64,000 nucleotides of DNA, from the NCBI RefSeq assembly GCF_000349845.1, contig NC_020829.1, positions 496,001 to 560,000 of the forward strand, in the 5' to 3' direction. Shown here piece by piece: positions 1-8,494 of the stretch. Each line of letters starts with the position of its first letter. Position 1 is the stretch's first letter. Origin of the DNA: Pseudomonas sp. ATCC 13867 (lineage in GTDB: Bacteria > Pseudomonadota > Gammaproteobacteria > Pseudomonadales > Pseudomonadaceae). The position numbers and the translations under genes are program-made. The notes below the pieces were generated by a model. It saw nothing but the letters and a program-made list of their open reading frames with translations, did not search any database and was not told the origin of the DNA.

Positions 1-467
1 GTGCTTTCGCGGGTGACCCGCGCCTGGATGCGCGAGCCGCCGGGCAGCTCGATGCACACCAGGTCGTTGAGCCCGGCGGGTTCGATGGCGCAGATATGCC
101 CGTGCAACTGGTTGCGCGCGCTGGTGCGCATCATCAGGCGGCCGATCAGTTCCAGGTCGGCCTGGTGCTCGACGTGTTCGACGATGTGTTCGCGCAGGGC
201 TTCCAGGCGCTGGTAGAGCGTCAGCAGGCGCTCACCGTCGGCGGTCAGGCGTGCGCCGCCGCCGCCCTTGCCGCCGACGCTGCGTTCCACCAGCGGGCGG
301 TCGGAGAGGTTGTTGAGCTCATCGATGGCGTCCCAGGCGGTCTTGTAGCTCATCCCGGCGGCCTTGGCCGCATGGGTGATGGAGCCGAGCTGGGCGATCT
401 GGGCGAGCAGGGCGATGCGTTGTGGGCGGCGGGTGACGTGCTGGGTCAGCAGACTGAGGGTGGTCAT
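1..467 (-). CDS. ModE-type molybdenum-responsive regulator (3' end outside window)
   Basis: The minus-strand frame starts at an ATG at 467 and stays open to the window edge, so about 155 N-terminal residues are visible and the C-terminus is missing. Residues about 15-100 form a LysR-like winged helix (ITHAAKAAGMSYKTAWDAID) with the glycine-rich wing GGKGGGGARLT typical of ModE. A Mop/TOBE ligand domain begins around residue 115 (SARNQLHGHICAIE). ModE proteins bind molybdate and repress molybdate transport genes; that role is assigned by family. The gene runs toward the left edge, where modABC might lie, but nothing of that is visible. Promoter space is the 93 bp between this start and the comF-like gene. 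Confidence 0.85.
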   Translation of the reverse strand, partial: MTTLSLLTQHVTRRPQRIALLAQIAQLGSITHAAKAAGMSYKTAWDAIDELNNLSDRPLVERSVGGKGGGGARLTADGERLLTLYQRLEALREHIVEHVEHQADLELIGRLMMRTSARNQLHGHICAIEPAGLNDLVCIELPGGSRIQARVTRES

Positions 468-560
468 GGTTTCGCGAGTGCTTATTGGTATGTCGCGAGG
501 CTCCGTTGCTTGTCGATAAAACGCAAGGGGAAGTTGCCTGGAATGTGGATGAGCGGTCGT

Positions 561-1301
561 CTATTCCGGGGCCGGCGTACGTGCCAGGCAGTAGATGTCC
601 ACCCGCCGGGCGCCGGCCTTGCGCAGTTCGCGGGCGATGAACTGGGCGGTGGCGCCGGTGGTCAGCACGTCGTCCACCACGGCCAGGTGCTGGCCGTCGA
701 TCCGCGCGCCATCGGCCACGGCAAAGGCCCGGCGCAGGTTGCGCATGCGCGTGGCGGCGTCCAGGCCCTGCTGCGCCGGGGTGTCCTGGATGCGCCGCAG
801 CAGTCGGTTATCCACAGGCAGGCCGAGTGGCGCGGCCAGCCAGCCGGCCAGCAGGGCGGCCTGGTTGAAGCCGCGCCGGCGCTCGCGTTGATGCGACAAC
901 GGCACGGGCAGCAGGCGGTCCGGGCGCGGCAGTCCTTCGCCGAAGGCGTGCTGCAGGTGGCGCGCCAGCAACTGCGCGAGCAGCCGGCCGAAGGGCGCGT
1001 TGGCCTGGTGCTTGAAACGGGTGATCAGTGTGTCGACGGGGAAGCCATAGCACAGGGGCGTTTCGACGCGCTGGAAGGCGGGGGCGCGGCGCAGGCACTG
1101 CCCGCAGGTGAGACCGGCGGCGGGCAGGGGCAGGGCGCAGATCGCGCAGTGCCCGGCGAGCCAGGGCAGGTCGTCATCGCAACCGGGGCAGAGCGGCAGG
1201 CCGGACGGGTCCGCCCTGCCGCCGCACAACAGGCATTGCACGCGTGGACGCCACCAGACGGGGCGCCATTGCCGGATAGGACTCCATTGATAGAACCGCA
1301 C
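561..1301 (-). CDS. ComF/GntX-family phosphoribosyltransferase
   Basis: This 246-residue protein has an N-terminal four-cysteine zinc-ribbon pattern (CLLCGG, CPGC, CAICALP, CGQC) followed by a type I phosphoribosyltransferase fold. The PRPP-binding motif VVDDVLTTGAT is clear near residue 215. ComF relatives take part in DNA uptake in naturally transformable bacteria, and GntX relatives are linked to gluconate use; the substrate is not established. The only start in this frame is a GTG at 1301 and the first 20 residues are rich in Trp and Arg, so the true start may lie slightly downstream. In P. aeruginosa the gene sits immediately beside biotin genes, as it does here. Confidence 0.85.
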   Translation of the reverse strand: MRFYQWSPIRQWRPVWWRPRVQCLLCGGRADPSGLPLCPGCDDDLPWLAGHCAICALPLPAAGLTCGQCLRRAPAFQRVETPLCYGFPVDTLITRFKHQANAPFGRLLAQLLARHLQHAFGEGLPRPDRLLPVPLSHQRERRRGFNQAALLAGWLAAPLGLPVDNRLLRRIQDTPAQQGLDAATRMRNLRRAFAVADGARIDGQHLAVVDDVLTTGATAQFIARELRKAGARRVDIYCLARTPAPE

Positions 1302-1326
1302 TCCACCCCTCCGTGGGCGGCGGCCG

Positions 1327-1620
1327 TCAGTGGATCAGCCAGCTCAGGACCACCAGGCCCAGCACCGTCCAGATCAGCCCGCCGAAGATCGAGCGCCGCA
1401 GGAAGGCGCGGATGCCACTGTAGAGCAGCAGCAGGCCGAGGAAGAGCAGGACGAAGCTGAAGATCGAGACGTCGATTCCGACGGCGCGCGCCAGGCCGTG
1501 GAAAAAGTCGTCCATCGCCCGCCAGAGGCCGCCGAGCACCCCCGACAAGAGATCGACGATGAAGCGGATGGCCTTGCCGACCATCTGGCCGAGGCTGTCG
1601 AAGAATCCTTCTGTTCCCAT
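1327..1620 (-). CDS. small membrane protein of unknown function
   Basis: This is a 97-residue protein. An amphipathic N-terminal half (residues 1-50) is followed by two hydrophobic segments at about 52-70 and 78-96, joined by a short basic loop (RAFLRRS). The arrangement suggests a double-spanning inner-membrane protein with both ends on the same side. No catalytic motif is visible and I do not recognise the family beyond its conserved position in Pseudomonas next to the ComF-like gene. It is transcribed toward that gene with only 25 bp between them, so the two could share a transcript. The ATG at 1620 is the natural start. Confidence 0.7.
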   Translation of the reverse strand: MGTEGFFDSLGQMVGKAIRFIVDLLSGVLGGLWRAMDDFFHGLARAVGIDVSIFSFVLLFLGLLLLYSGIRAFLRRSIFGGLIWTVLGLVVLSWLIH

Positions 1621-1677
1621 CTGGGTGATGACTCCTGAGTGTTCTGTTGGCTTGGAGTGGCCGGGTACGCATAGGGT

Positions 1678-2595
1678 TCAGCGGCGCGTGCTGCTCAATT
1701 GCGGAGCCAGGAACGACTGGCGGAAGTATTCGCGGAAAGCCAGCATGGCCGGTGTCAGCTCGCGCTCGCGGTGCCAGGCCAGGCCGACGCTCATCGACGG
1801 TACCGGATCGACCAGGCTCAGCGTCTCGATGCGCTTGCCCTCCAGTGACCAGGGGCGATAGACCAGATCGGAAAGGATAGCCACGCCGGAGCCGTTGGCG
1901 ACCATGCTGCGCACCGCCTCCACCGAACTGGTGTGCAGGATCACCCGGGGTTCCTGGCCGCAGGCCTGCCAGTAGCGCATCGACGAGTCGCCGGCCTCAT
2001 CGACGGTCAGCATGATGTACGGCTCGCCGGCCACGTCCGCCAGCGCCACTGCCGGCCGCTCGGCGAGCGGATGACGGACCGGCAGCCAGAGCCGGCGGGT
2101 TGAGCTGAACAGCGTCTCCGAGGCGATCCGCGGCTCGGTCAGGTTGCCGGTGAGGACCACGGCCATGTCGTAGCGGCCGTCGAGCAGGCCCTGCTCGATG
2201 TCCACCCGCTCCTGTTCGTGCAGGTGCAGGCGCAGGTCCGGATACCACTGCGCCAGGCGCTGCAGGTGGTACGGCAGGAAGTAGCCCACCACGGTGTAGC
2301 TGGCGGCGACGTTCAGGCTGCCGTTGAGCTGGGTATCGGGCAGCGGGCTGTTCAGCGCGTCGTCGACGCTGCGCAGGATCGAGTAGGCGTGGTTGAGGAA
2401 GTGCCGGCCGTTGTCAGTCAGCGTCATGCCCTGGGCGGTGCGGGTGAACAACGCGGCGCCGAGCAGGCTTTCCAGTTCCTGGATCGCGCTGGTCACCGCC
2501 GACTGCGAAATGTGCAGGTTCACCGCCGCCTGGGAAATCTGTCCGACCTCGGCGGTGGCGACGAAGTAGCGCACTTGGCGCAGGGTGAAGGCCAT
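1678..2595 (-). CDS. LysR-family transcriptional regulator, divergent from the pxp/carboxylase operon
   Basis: This 305-residue LysR regulator has the helix-turn-helix at residues 1-60 (AAVNLHISQSAVTSAIQELE) and a periplasmic-binding-protein-like effector domain from about residue 90. It is transcribed divergently from the PxpA gene with a 127-bp shared region, the usual arrangement for a LysR protein that controls its neighbour. It is therefore the likely activator of the 2.7-8.4 kb operon, responding to that pathway's substrate. This role is inferred from position; the effector cannot be read from sequence. Confidence 0.9.
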   Translation of the reverse strand: MAFTLRQVRYFVATAEVGQISQAAVNLHISQSAVTSAIQELESLLGAALFTRTAQGMTLTDNGRHFLNHAYSILRSVDDALNSPLPDTQLNGSLNVAASYTVVGYFLPYHLQRLAQWYPDLRLHLHEQERVDIEQGLLDGRYDMAVVLTGNLTEPRIASETLFSSTRRLWLPVRHPLAERPAVALADVAGEPYIMLTVDEAGDSSMRYWQACGQEPRVILHTSSVEAVRSMVANGSGVAILSDLVYRPWSLEGKRIETLSLVDPVPSMSVGLAWHRERELTPAMLAFREYFRQSFLAPQLSSTRR

Positions 2596-2610
2596 GAGAT
2601 CGTTCCTGGG

Positions 2611-2639
2611 TATCGATTTTTCAGAAACAAGTCTATCGA
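2611..2639. promoter_or_regulatory. candidate LysR operator region between the LysR gene and pxpA
   Basis: The divergent intergenic region is clearly more AT-rich than its surroundings and carries TATCGA twice, at 2611-2616 and 2634-2639, about two helical turns apart, followed by an AT-rich run to about 2650. Such a layout suits a LysR tetramer site plus promoter. No canonical dyad was proven. Confidence 0.35.
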
Positions 2640-2722
2640 ATAATAAATCTACCCAATACCGTTACTGCGACTTAACGTCACCTCACTGACCTTACAAATC
2701 CAAATACAGAGGCCACGTGGCG

Positions 2723-3481
2723 ATGCACACAGTCGATCTCAATTCCGACATGGGCGAAGGTTTCGGCCCCTGGACTATCGGCGATGGCGTGGACGAGGCG
2801 ATCATGCCGCTGATCAGCAGCGCCAACATCGCCACCGGCTTCCATGCCGGCGAGCCGAACATCATGCGTCGCACCGTCGAGCTGGCTCTCGAGCACGCCG
2901 TCGGTATCGGCGCCCATCCCGGTTTCCGCGACCTGGTCGGCTTCGGTCGCCGGCACATCAACGCTCCCGCCAGCGAGCTGATCAACGACATGCTCTATCA
3001 GCTTGGCGCACTGCGCGAATTTGCCCGTCTGCACGGCGCGCGACTGCAGCACATCAAGCCTCACGGCGCGCTGTACATGCACCTGGCGCGCGACGAGCAG
3101 GCCGCCGGCGAATTCGTCGAAACCTTGCATCGTCTGGATCCCGAACTGCTGCTGTTCTGCATGCCCGGCTCGGCCACCTGGCGCGCCGCCCAGGCGGTGG
3201 GCCAGCCAACGGTGCGCGAGTTCTACGCCGACCGCGACTACGACAACAGCGGCTCCATCGTCTTCACCCGCCGGGTTCGGGCGCTCGATCCGCGGGAGGT
3301 CGCGGCCAAGGTGCTGCGCGCTTGCCGGGAAGGCCGGGTGCGCACGGTCGAGGGCAACGACATCGAGATCGACTTCGATTCTGTCTGTATCCACAGCGAC
3401 ACGCCTGGTGCGCTGGCGCTGGTCCAGGCCACCCGCGCAGCGCTGCTGGACGCCGGCATCAGCATTCAGGCGCCGCGCTGA
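2723..3481 (+). CDS. pxpA: LamB/YcsF-family 5-oxoprolinase subunit A (PxpA)
   Basis: This 252-residue LamB/YcsF protein carries the family signature [11 protein letters not shown] at the N-terminus and HIKPHGALY around residue 110. In bacteria PxpA works with PxpB and PxpC as an ATP-dependent 5-oxoprolinase that opens pyroglutamate to glutamate. I chose the ATG at 2723 over the in-frame GTG at 2717 because AGAGG at 2708-2712 is 10 bp upstream of the ATG but only 4 bp from the GTG, and family members begin close to this point. It is the first gene of the operon; here a biotin carrier and a biotin carboxylase lie between pxpA and pxpB, which is unlike the simple pxpABC arrangement. Confidence 0.9.
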   Translation: MHTVDLNSDMGEGFGPWTIGDGVDEAIMPLISSANIATGFHAGEPNIMRRTVELALEHAVGIGAHPGFRDLVGFGRRHINAPASELINDMLYQLGALREFARLHGARLQHIKPHGALYMHLARDEQAAGEFVETLHRLDPELLLFCMPGSATWRAAQAVGQPTVREFYADRDYDNSGSIVFTRRVRALDPREVAAKVLRACREGRVRTVEGNDIEIDFDSVCIHSDTPGALALVQATRAALLDAGISIQAPR

Positions 3482-3553
3482 GCGCCCTCCCGCCTCGCGG
3501 GAACATCTCCCACTGCATCTGCCATTCACACATTCGAACAATGAGGAAACGTC

Positions 3554-3802
3554 ATGGCCGAACATCATGTGCAGTCACCCTTGCCGGGCACTTTCTACCG
3601 CAAGCCAACCCCAGATGCCCCGGCCTATGTCGAAGTGGGCCAGCGGGTCGAGCCCGGCAGCGTGATCGGGCTGGTCGAGGTGATGAAACAGTTCTCCGAA
3701 GTGCAGGCCGAATACGCCGGTACGCTGCAGGCCTTCCTGGTCGGGGATGGCGATCCGATCGAACCGGGACAGGAACTGGCGACCATTCGTCTCGATGCAT
3801 GA
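3554..3802 (+). CDS. stand-alone biotin/lipoyl attachment domain (mini biotin carboxyl carrier)
   Basis: This 82-residue protein is little more than one biotinyl domain. The biotin acceptor lysine is in EVMKQF, where most carriers have AMKM. Housekeeping AccB is about twice as long and has an N-terminal extension missing here, so this is a dedicated carrier rather than the acetyl-CoA carboxylase subunit. It lies 72 bp after pxpA and 10 bp before the biotin carboxylase, so the two surely form a pair. BirA would have to biotinylate it, which connects it to the bio operon 5 kb downstream. Confidence 0.9.
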   Translation: MAEHHVQSPLPGTFYRKPTPDAPAYVEVGQRVEPGSVIGLVEVMKQFSEVQAEYAGTLQAFLVGDGDPIEPGQELATIRLDA

Positions 3803-3812
3803 GGGCCGCGCC

Positions 3813-5177
3813 ATGCTGAAGAAGCTTCTGATCGCCAACCGTGGCGAAATCGCCGTGCGCATCATCCGTGCCGCGCGTGCGCTGGGAGTCCCGACCGTCG
3901 CGGTGTGCAGCGAGGCCGACGCCGATTCGCTGGCCGCGCGCCAGGCCGACGAGATGCGGATCATCGGTCCGGCCCGCGCCGACCGCAGTTACCTGAATGC
4001 CGAGGCCTTGCTGCGGGCCGCGCGGGACACCGGTGCGGATTCGATCCATCCCGGCTACGGTTTCCTCTCCGAAAACGCGGACTTCGCCCAGGCGGTGGTC
4101 GATGCCGGACTGGTCTTTGTCGGTCCTGCCGCGTCGACCATCCGCCGCATGGGCGACAAGGCCGAGGCACGGCGCACGGCGATGGCAGCCGGCGTGCCGG
4201 TGGTGCCGGGCTCGCCGGGCGAGCTGGAGGACATCGCGGCCGCCCTGCGTTGTGCGGAACAGGTCGGCTATCCGCTGCTGATCAAGGCCTCCGCCGGTGG
4301 CGGCGGCCGAGGTATCCGCATCGCCCACGATGCCGAGGAACTGCGCCGCGAGTTCCCCATTGCCCAGCGCGAAGCACAGGCGGCTTTCGGTTCCGCAGCG
4401 GTGTATCTGGAGCGTTTCATCCGCCAGGCGCGGCATATCGAAGTACAGATTCTGGGCGATGGTGAGCGGGCCGTGCACCTGTTCGAGCGCGAGTGTTCGC
4501 TGCAGCGCCGCCGGCAGAAGGTCTTTGAGGAGGCGCCCTCCGCCGCGCTGAGCGACAGCCAGCGCGAAGCCCTCTGCGCCAGCGCCGTGCGTCTGGCTGA
4601 GAGCCTGGGCTATCGCGGCGCCGGCACCCTGGAATACCTGTTCGACGCGCACAGCGGCGAATTCTTCTTCATCGAGATGAACACCCGCATCCAGGTCGAG
4701 CACCCAGTCAGCGAGATGATCACTGGCATCGACCTGGTCCAGGCCATGCTGCGCATCGCCGGCGGCGAGCCGCTGGGGCTGCGCCAGGAAGACATCCGCC
4801 TGAACGGCGCGGCGCTGGAAATGCGCGTCAACGCCGAAGACCCTGAGCGAAACTTCTTCCCGTGCCCCGGCGTGGTGGAAAGCCTCGGCTGGCCGCAGGG
4901 CGAGGGCGTGCGCGTGGACAGCCACCTGTACCCCGGCTACCGCGTGCCGCCTTACTACGATTCGCTGCTGGCGAAGATCATTGTCCACGGCCGCGACCGC
5001 GAAGAGGCCTTCGCCCGCGCCCGGCGGGCGCTGGACCACACCGAACTGGCCGGCATGGCGACCACCCTGCCGCTGCACCGCTGGCTGCTGGCCGATGTGC
5101 GCGTGCAGGCCGCGCAGTTCGACACCGGTACCCTGGAAACCTGGCTGGCCGAGCGTTCGGCCAGAGTGGAGGCATGA
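3813..5177 (+). CDS. biotin carboxylase subunit (AccC-like) of the operon's carboxylase
   Basis: This 454-residue ATP-grasp biotin carboxylase carries LLIANRGEIAVRI at the N-terminus, the glycine-rich ATP loop SAGGGGRGI near residue 163, and the catalytic stretch EMNTRIQVEHPVSE near residue 288. It would carboxylate the biotin on the preceding mini-carrier using ATP and bicarbonate. I start it at the ATG at 3813, seven bases after GAGGG; an upstream in-frame extension would overlap the carrier gene. It is 1 bp from the next gene, so the genes are translationally coupled. As no AccA/AccD-like carboxyltransferase is nearby, the acceptor half is presumably the following two genes. Confidence 0.92.
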   Translation: MLKKLLIANRGEIAVRIIRAARALGVPTVAVCSEADADSLAARQADEMRIIGPARADRSYLNAEALLRAARDTGADSIHPGYGFLSENADFAQAVVDAGLVFVGPAASTIRRMGDKAEARRTAMAAGVPVVPGSPGELEDIAAALRCAEQVGYPLLIKASAGGGGRGIRIAHDAEELRREFPIAQREAQAAFGSAAVYLERFIRQARHIEVQILGDGERAVHLFERECSLQRRRQKVFEEAPSAALSDSQREALCASAVRLAESLGYRGAGTLEYLFDAHSGEFFFIEMNTRIQVEHPVSEMITGIDLVQAMLRIAGGEPLGLRQEDIRLNGAALEMRVNAEDPERNFFPCPGVVESLGWPQGEGVRVDSHLYPGYRVPPYYDSLLAKIIVHGRDREEAFARARRALDHTELAGMATTLPLHRWLLADVRVQAAQFDTGTLETWLAERSARVEA

Positions 5178-5178
5178 C

Positions 5179-6057
5179 ATGCACGAGCAGATTCGCTACA
5201 GCTTCGGTGGCGACGAGCACCTGTTCGCTGAGGTCGCCGAATCCATGTCGCTTGAGGCGTTTTTCCGCGGCATGGCCATCACCCAGGCGATCGAGCAGCA
5301 GGCGCTTCCCGGTGTGCTGGATGTCTGCCTGGCCAATGCGTCCTTCCAGGTGCGCTTCAATCCTGACCTGATCGCTCCGCAGGTGCTGCTCGAGCGCGTG
5401 CGTGAGCTGGAGTCGCTGGCCACCACCGAGCGTCGCATCCAGACGCGGATCATCGAGATCCCGGTGCTCTACAACGACCCCTGGACCCATGAGACGCTGA
5501 TGCGCTTCCGCGACCGCCACCAGGCCCCGGACTCCACCGACCTGGAATACGCCGCGCGGATCAACGGCTACCGCGACGTCCAGGCCTTCATCGAGGCGCA
5601 CAGCGGCACGCCGTGGTTCGTCTCGATGGTCGGTTTCGTCGCCGGCCTGCCGTTCATGTACCAGATGGTCGAGCGCGAGAAGCAGTTGCAGGTGCCCAAG
5701 TACCTGCGTCCGCGCACCGATACGCCGAAACTGACGCTCGGCCACGGCGGCTGCTTCGGCTGTATCTATTCCGTGCGCGGTGCCGGCGGCTACCAGATGT
5801 TCGGCGTCACTCCGGCGCCGATTTACGACCCGCAACAGAGCCTGGGCTATCTGAAGGATTCGATGGTGTTCTTCCGCGCCGGAGACATCGTGCGCTTCAA
5901 GCCGATCGACCGCGGCGAGTACGACCAGGTACTGGCCTCGGTGGAGGCGGGCAGCTTCGATTTGCGCATCCGTCCGGTCGAGTTCGATCTCGATGCCTTC
6001 CTCAACGATCCGCAAGGTTGCCGGCAACGCCTGCAGGAGGTGCTCCATGTCGCTTAA
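5179..6057 (+). CDS. pxpB: carboxyltransferase-domain protein, PxpB/AHS1 type (urea-carboxylase-like)
   Basis: This 292-residue protein has the AHS1 fold shared by PxpB/KipI and the first half of the urea carboxylase carboxyltransferase domain. The conserved core is at about residues 140-225: VGFVAGLPFM, then PKYLRPRTDTPK, then CIYSVRGAGGYQMFG. The last resembles the YS-x-x-x-PGGYQL motif of urea carboxylase more than the PGGWxxIG motif of KipI-type proteins, a comparison made from memory. The start is the ATG at 5179, one base after the biotin carboxylase stop. It may act as part of a 5-oxoprolinase, or, given the biotin genes beside it, as half of a carboxyltransferase. The pxpB symbol reflects family membership only. 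Confidence 0.82.
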   Translation: MHEQIRYSFGGDEHLFAEVAESMSLEAFFRGMAITQAIEQQALPGVLDVCLANASFQVRFNPDLIAPQVLLERVRELESLATTERRIQTRIIEIPVLYNDPWTHETLMRFRDRHQAPDSTDLEYAARINGYRDVQAFIEAHSGTPWFVSMVGFVAGLPFMYQMVEREKQLQVPKYLRPRTDTPKLTLGHGGCFGCIYSVRGAGGYQMFGVTPAPIYDPQQSLGYLKDSMVFFRAGDIVRFKPIDRGEYDQVLASVEAGSFDLRIRPVEFDLDAFLNDPQGCRQRLQEVLHVA

Positions 6058-7024
6058 GGTCCTCAAGCCCGGGCTTGCCACCTCGGTTCAGGATGCCGGC
6101 CGCGAAGGCTACTATCACCTGGGTATCCCGCCGTCCGGCGCGCTCGACCAGTACGCGCTGCGTGCCGCCAATCTGCTGGTGGGCAACCCGGCGACCACGG
6201 CGGCGCTCGAATGCACCTTGCTCGGCCCGCAGCTGGAATTCCAGCGCGACGCGCTGGTGGCCGTCTGTGGCGCCGCCATGACGCCGCGCCTGGGCGGCGC
6301 TGAGATGCCGTTGTGCACGGCTTTCCGCGTGCGCGCCGGGCAGGTGCTGGGTTTCGACTTCATCAAAGCCGGCGCGCGCGGCTACATCGCCATCGACGGC
6401 GGCATCGACGTGCCCGTCGTGCTGGATAGTCGCTCCACCTACGGCCTGGGCGCCATCGGCGGGTTCCACGGGCGGCGCCTGCTGGCCGGCGACGAGCTGC
6501 CGCTGGGAGCGCCGGGCGAGCGCGGGCAGGAAGGCCTGGCTTTGCCGCGGTCACTGCAGATCGAGGTGGGCGGCGAGATCAGCCTGCGGGTCGTCCCCGG
6601 CCTCTATTTGCATCGTCTGACGGCGCGGGCCGCCGAGCAATTCTTCGCCGACACCTGGACGGTCGGGTCCGAGGCGGATCGTACCGGTTTCCGTTTCAAG
6701 GGCGGCACGCCGCTGGCGTTCCAGCCGCGCGAACAGCCGTTCGGTGCCGGCTCCGACCCGTCGAACATCGTCGATGCCTGCTACCCGATCGGCTCGATCC
6801 AGGTCCCAGGCGGCCTGGAGCCGATCGTCCTGCATCGCGACGCGGTGTCCGGCGGCGGCTACGCGACCATCGGCACGGTGATCAGCCCGGATCTCAACCG
6901 CATGGCGCAGATGCAACCCAACCAGAAGGCCCGCTTCGTCGCCATCAGCCTGGAGGAGGCCCTGGCGGCGCGTCGTCGCTACAACCAGCAACTGGAAAAC
7001 CTGAACCGCTTCTTTCTTGCCTAG
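6047..7024 (+). CDS. pxpC: carboxyltransferase-domain protein, PxpC/AHS2 type
   Basis: This 325-residue AHS2 protein carries the family signatures VQDAGREGYYHLGIPPSGA at the N-terminus, AAANLLVGN-like RAANLLVGNP after it, and DSRSTYGLGAIGGFHGR around residue 130. It is related to PxpC/KipA and to the second half of the urea carboxylase carboxyltransferase domain. The ATG at 6047 follows a perfect AGGAGG at 6035-6040 and overlaps the end of pxpB by 11 bp, so the two are co-translated and probably form a heteromer. An alternative reading of this pair is a plain ATP-dependent 5-oxoprolinase. The C-terminus ends normally, with no truncation. Confidence 0.87.
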   Translation: MSLKVLKPGLATSVQDAGREGYYHLGIPPSGALDQYALRAANLLVGNPATTAALECTLLGPQLEFQRDALVAVCGAAMTPRLGGAEMPLCTAFRVRAGQVLGFDFIKAGARGYIAIDGGIDVPVVLDSRSTYGLGAIGGFHGRRLLAGDELPLGAPGERGQEGLALPRSLQIEVGGEISLRVVPGLYLHRLTARAAEQFFADTWTVGSEADRTGFRFKGGTPLAFQPREQPFGAGSDPSNIVDACYPIGSIQVPGGLEPIVLHRDAVSGGGYATIGTVISPDLNRMAQMQPNQKARFVAISLEEALAARRRYNQQLENLNRFFLA

Positions 7025-7035
7025 CCAATAAAAAC

Positions 7036-7085
7036 GCCGCGGCGGCGCGATCTCCGGCGGCTCCCCACGAGGGTGTCGCCGCGGC
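7036..7085 (+). other. intercistronic GC-rich stem-loop between pxpC and the permease gene
   Basis: GCCGCGGCG at 7036-7044 pairs perfectly with CGCCGCGGC at 7077-7085. No run of T follows, so this is not a standard intrinsic terminator. It may stabilise the upstream mRNA or reduce read-through into the permease gene. Confidence 0.4.
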
Positions 7086-7130
7086 CTCCTGCTGCCGCTC
7101 GCCAAGCCCTCATCTTGCGGAGAAACCAAG

Positions 7131-8447
7131 ATGGCAAGTCTGTCGCAGCATCCCGAGGTCGATTCTTCCGTTACCAGCGCTCCCTGCCATGCCCGGATGG
7201 GCCGGATGTCCCTGAGCATGGCCTGGTGGGCCGTATGCAGCGCCATGTTCTACATCGTGGTCGGCGCCTCGCTGGCGCTGGCCTACGGCGCGCGCAACGC
7301 CATTCTCGGCATGCTGCTGTCGGTGCTCTGCTACGGACTGATCAATGCAGTGATCAGTCGCTATGCGATACGCACCGGACTGTCCGTGGCGTTGTTCTCG
7401 CGGGTGCTGTTCGGCAGCGCGGGGTCGTCGCTGGCGACCCTGATCTTCTTTTCCACGGCGATCTACTACGCGGTGTTCGAGGGCTCGGTGATCGCCGTGG
7501 CGCTCAATCATCTCTACCCCGGCGTCTCCTACTCGCTGGCGGCGCTGCTGGTCGTGCTGTACAGCGTGCCGCTGATCTTCGGCGGCGTGCAGCACTGGCT
7601 GGACCGCTTCAACGGCGTGCTGCTGCCGTTCTACCTATTCGGCCTGCTGGCGGCGGTGGTCCTGTCCATCGGCGAGTACGGCTATCAGCCGCAGTGGCTG
7701 GACTTCGGCCCGGCGGACCCGCCGGCTGGCGGCTGGTGGGAGTGCTTCAGCGCCTACATGGGGGTCTGGGTGCTGATGATGTTCACCTTCGACTACGCCC
7801 GCTTCGGCAAGCCGGAGGATGCCACCTGGCATGGCCGCTGGAACTTTGGCATGCCGTTCTACCTGGTGACCTTCCTGCTCAACGGCATGGCCGGCATCTA
7901 CCTGGTCAGCAGCATTCCTCAGGAAGGCACGCTCAGCGAAGTCACCGTGGTGCTGGCGATCCTCAAACTGATGGGCCTGTGGGGGCTGCTGTTCGTCTGG
8001 GTGACGCAGACGCGCATCAACACCGCCAACTACTACCTGGCGACGGTGAACATGCAGGCCTTCTTCCTCGAAGTGTTCCGCCTCCGTGCGCCCGCTCTGG
8101 CCTGGGCGGTGGTGGTCGGCGCGGTGGCCTATGCGCTGATGCTGGCGGATGTGTTCGCCTGGCTGCTCAAGGCGCTGGCCTGGCAGGGCGTGTTCGTGGT
8201 GGCCTGGGTCGGCGTGGCGCTGGCGCACATCCTGGGCAAGGTCCGCTTGCCAGCGGGCGAGCCGGGGCGGCTGAACGGCGCGGGGCTGAGCGCCTGGTTC
8301 TGCGGTGCGCTGTTGGGCTTCGTGCTGATGGAGATGGGTGGGAGCCTGCAGTCCTTCTCGGCGCCGTTGACCTTCCTGGTATCGGCCGGTGTCTATGCCG
8401 GCTTGCGCCGTCGCCGTGGCGCGCAGCCTTCGATAACTTCTGTCTGA
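7131..8447 (+). CDS. NCS1-family (purine-cytosine permease-like) transporter
   Basis: This 438-residue polytopic protein has about twelve hydrophobic helices and the NCS1/cytosine-permease look (AYGARNAILGMLLSVLCYG in helix 2, FTFDYARFGKPEDATWHG in the middle, TQTRINTANYYLATVNMQAF in the later loop). NCS1 proteins import nucleobases, hydantoins, allantoin and related small ureides or lactams by Na+ or H+ symport. Its position directly after the carboxylase/oxoprolinase genes suggests it imports that system's substrate. The ATG at 7131 is preceded by CGGAG. No transporter of this type is needed for biotin synthesis, so it groups with the upstream operon rather than with bioB. Confidence 0.85.
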   Translation: MASLSQHPEVDSSVTSAPCHARMGRMSLSMAWWAVCSAMFYIVVGASLALAYGARNAILGMLLSVLCYGLINAVISRYAIRTGLSVALFSRVLFGSAGSSLATLIFFSTAIYYAVFEGSVIAVALNHLYPGVSYSLAALLVVLYSVPLIFGGVQHWLDRFNGVLLPFYLFGLLAAVVLSIGEYGYQPQWLDFGPADPPAGGWWECFSAYMGVWVLMMFTFDYARFGKPEDATWHGRWNFGMPFYLVTFLLNGMAGIYLVSSIPQEGTLSEVTVVLAILKLMGLWGLLFVWVTQTRINTANYYLATVNMQAFFLEVFRLRAPALAWAVVVGAVAYALMLADVFAWLLKALAWQGVFVVAWVGVALAHILGKVRLPAGEPGRLNGAGLSAWFCGALLGFVLMEMGGSLQSFSAPLTFLVSAGVYAGLRRRRGAQPSITSV

Positions 8448-8462
8448 TCATTAAGTGATCAC

Positions 8463-8494
8463 TTGTCGACCTGTGTCGCGTTACTGGTTGACAG
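8463..8494. promoter_or_regulatory. BirA-type biotin operator upstream of bioB
   Basis: TTGTCGACC at 8463-8471 and GGTTGACAG at 8486-8494 are inverted half-sites separated by 14 bp, matching the published BirA consensus TTGTAAACC-N14-16-GGTTTACAA in half-site type and spacing. The right half contains the promoter -35 element, so bound BirA-biotinyl-AMP would block RNA polymerase. Confidence 0.72.
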
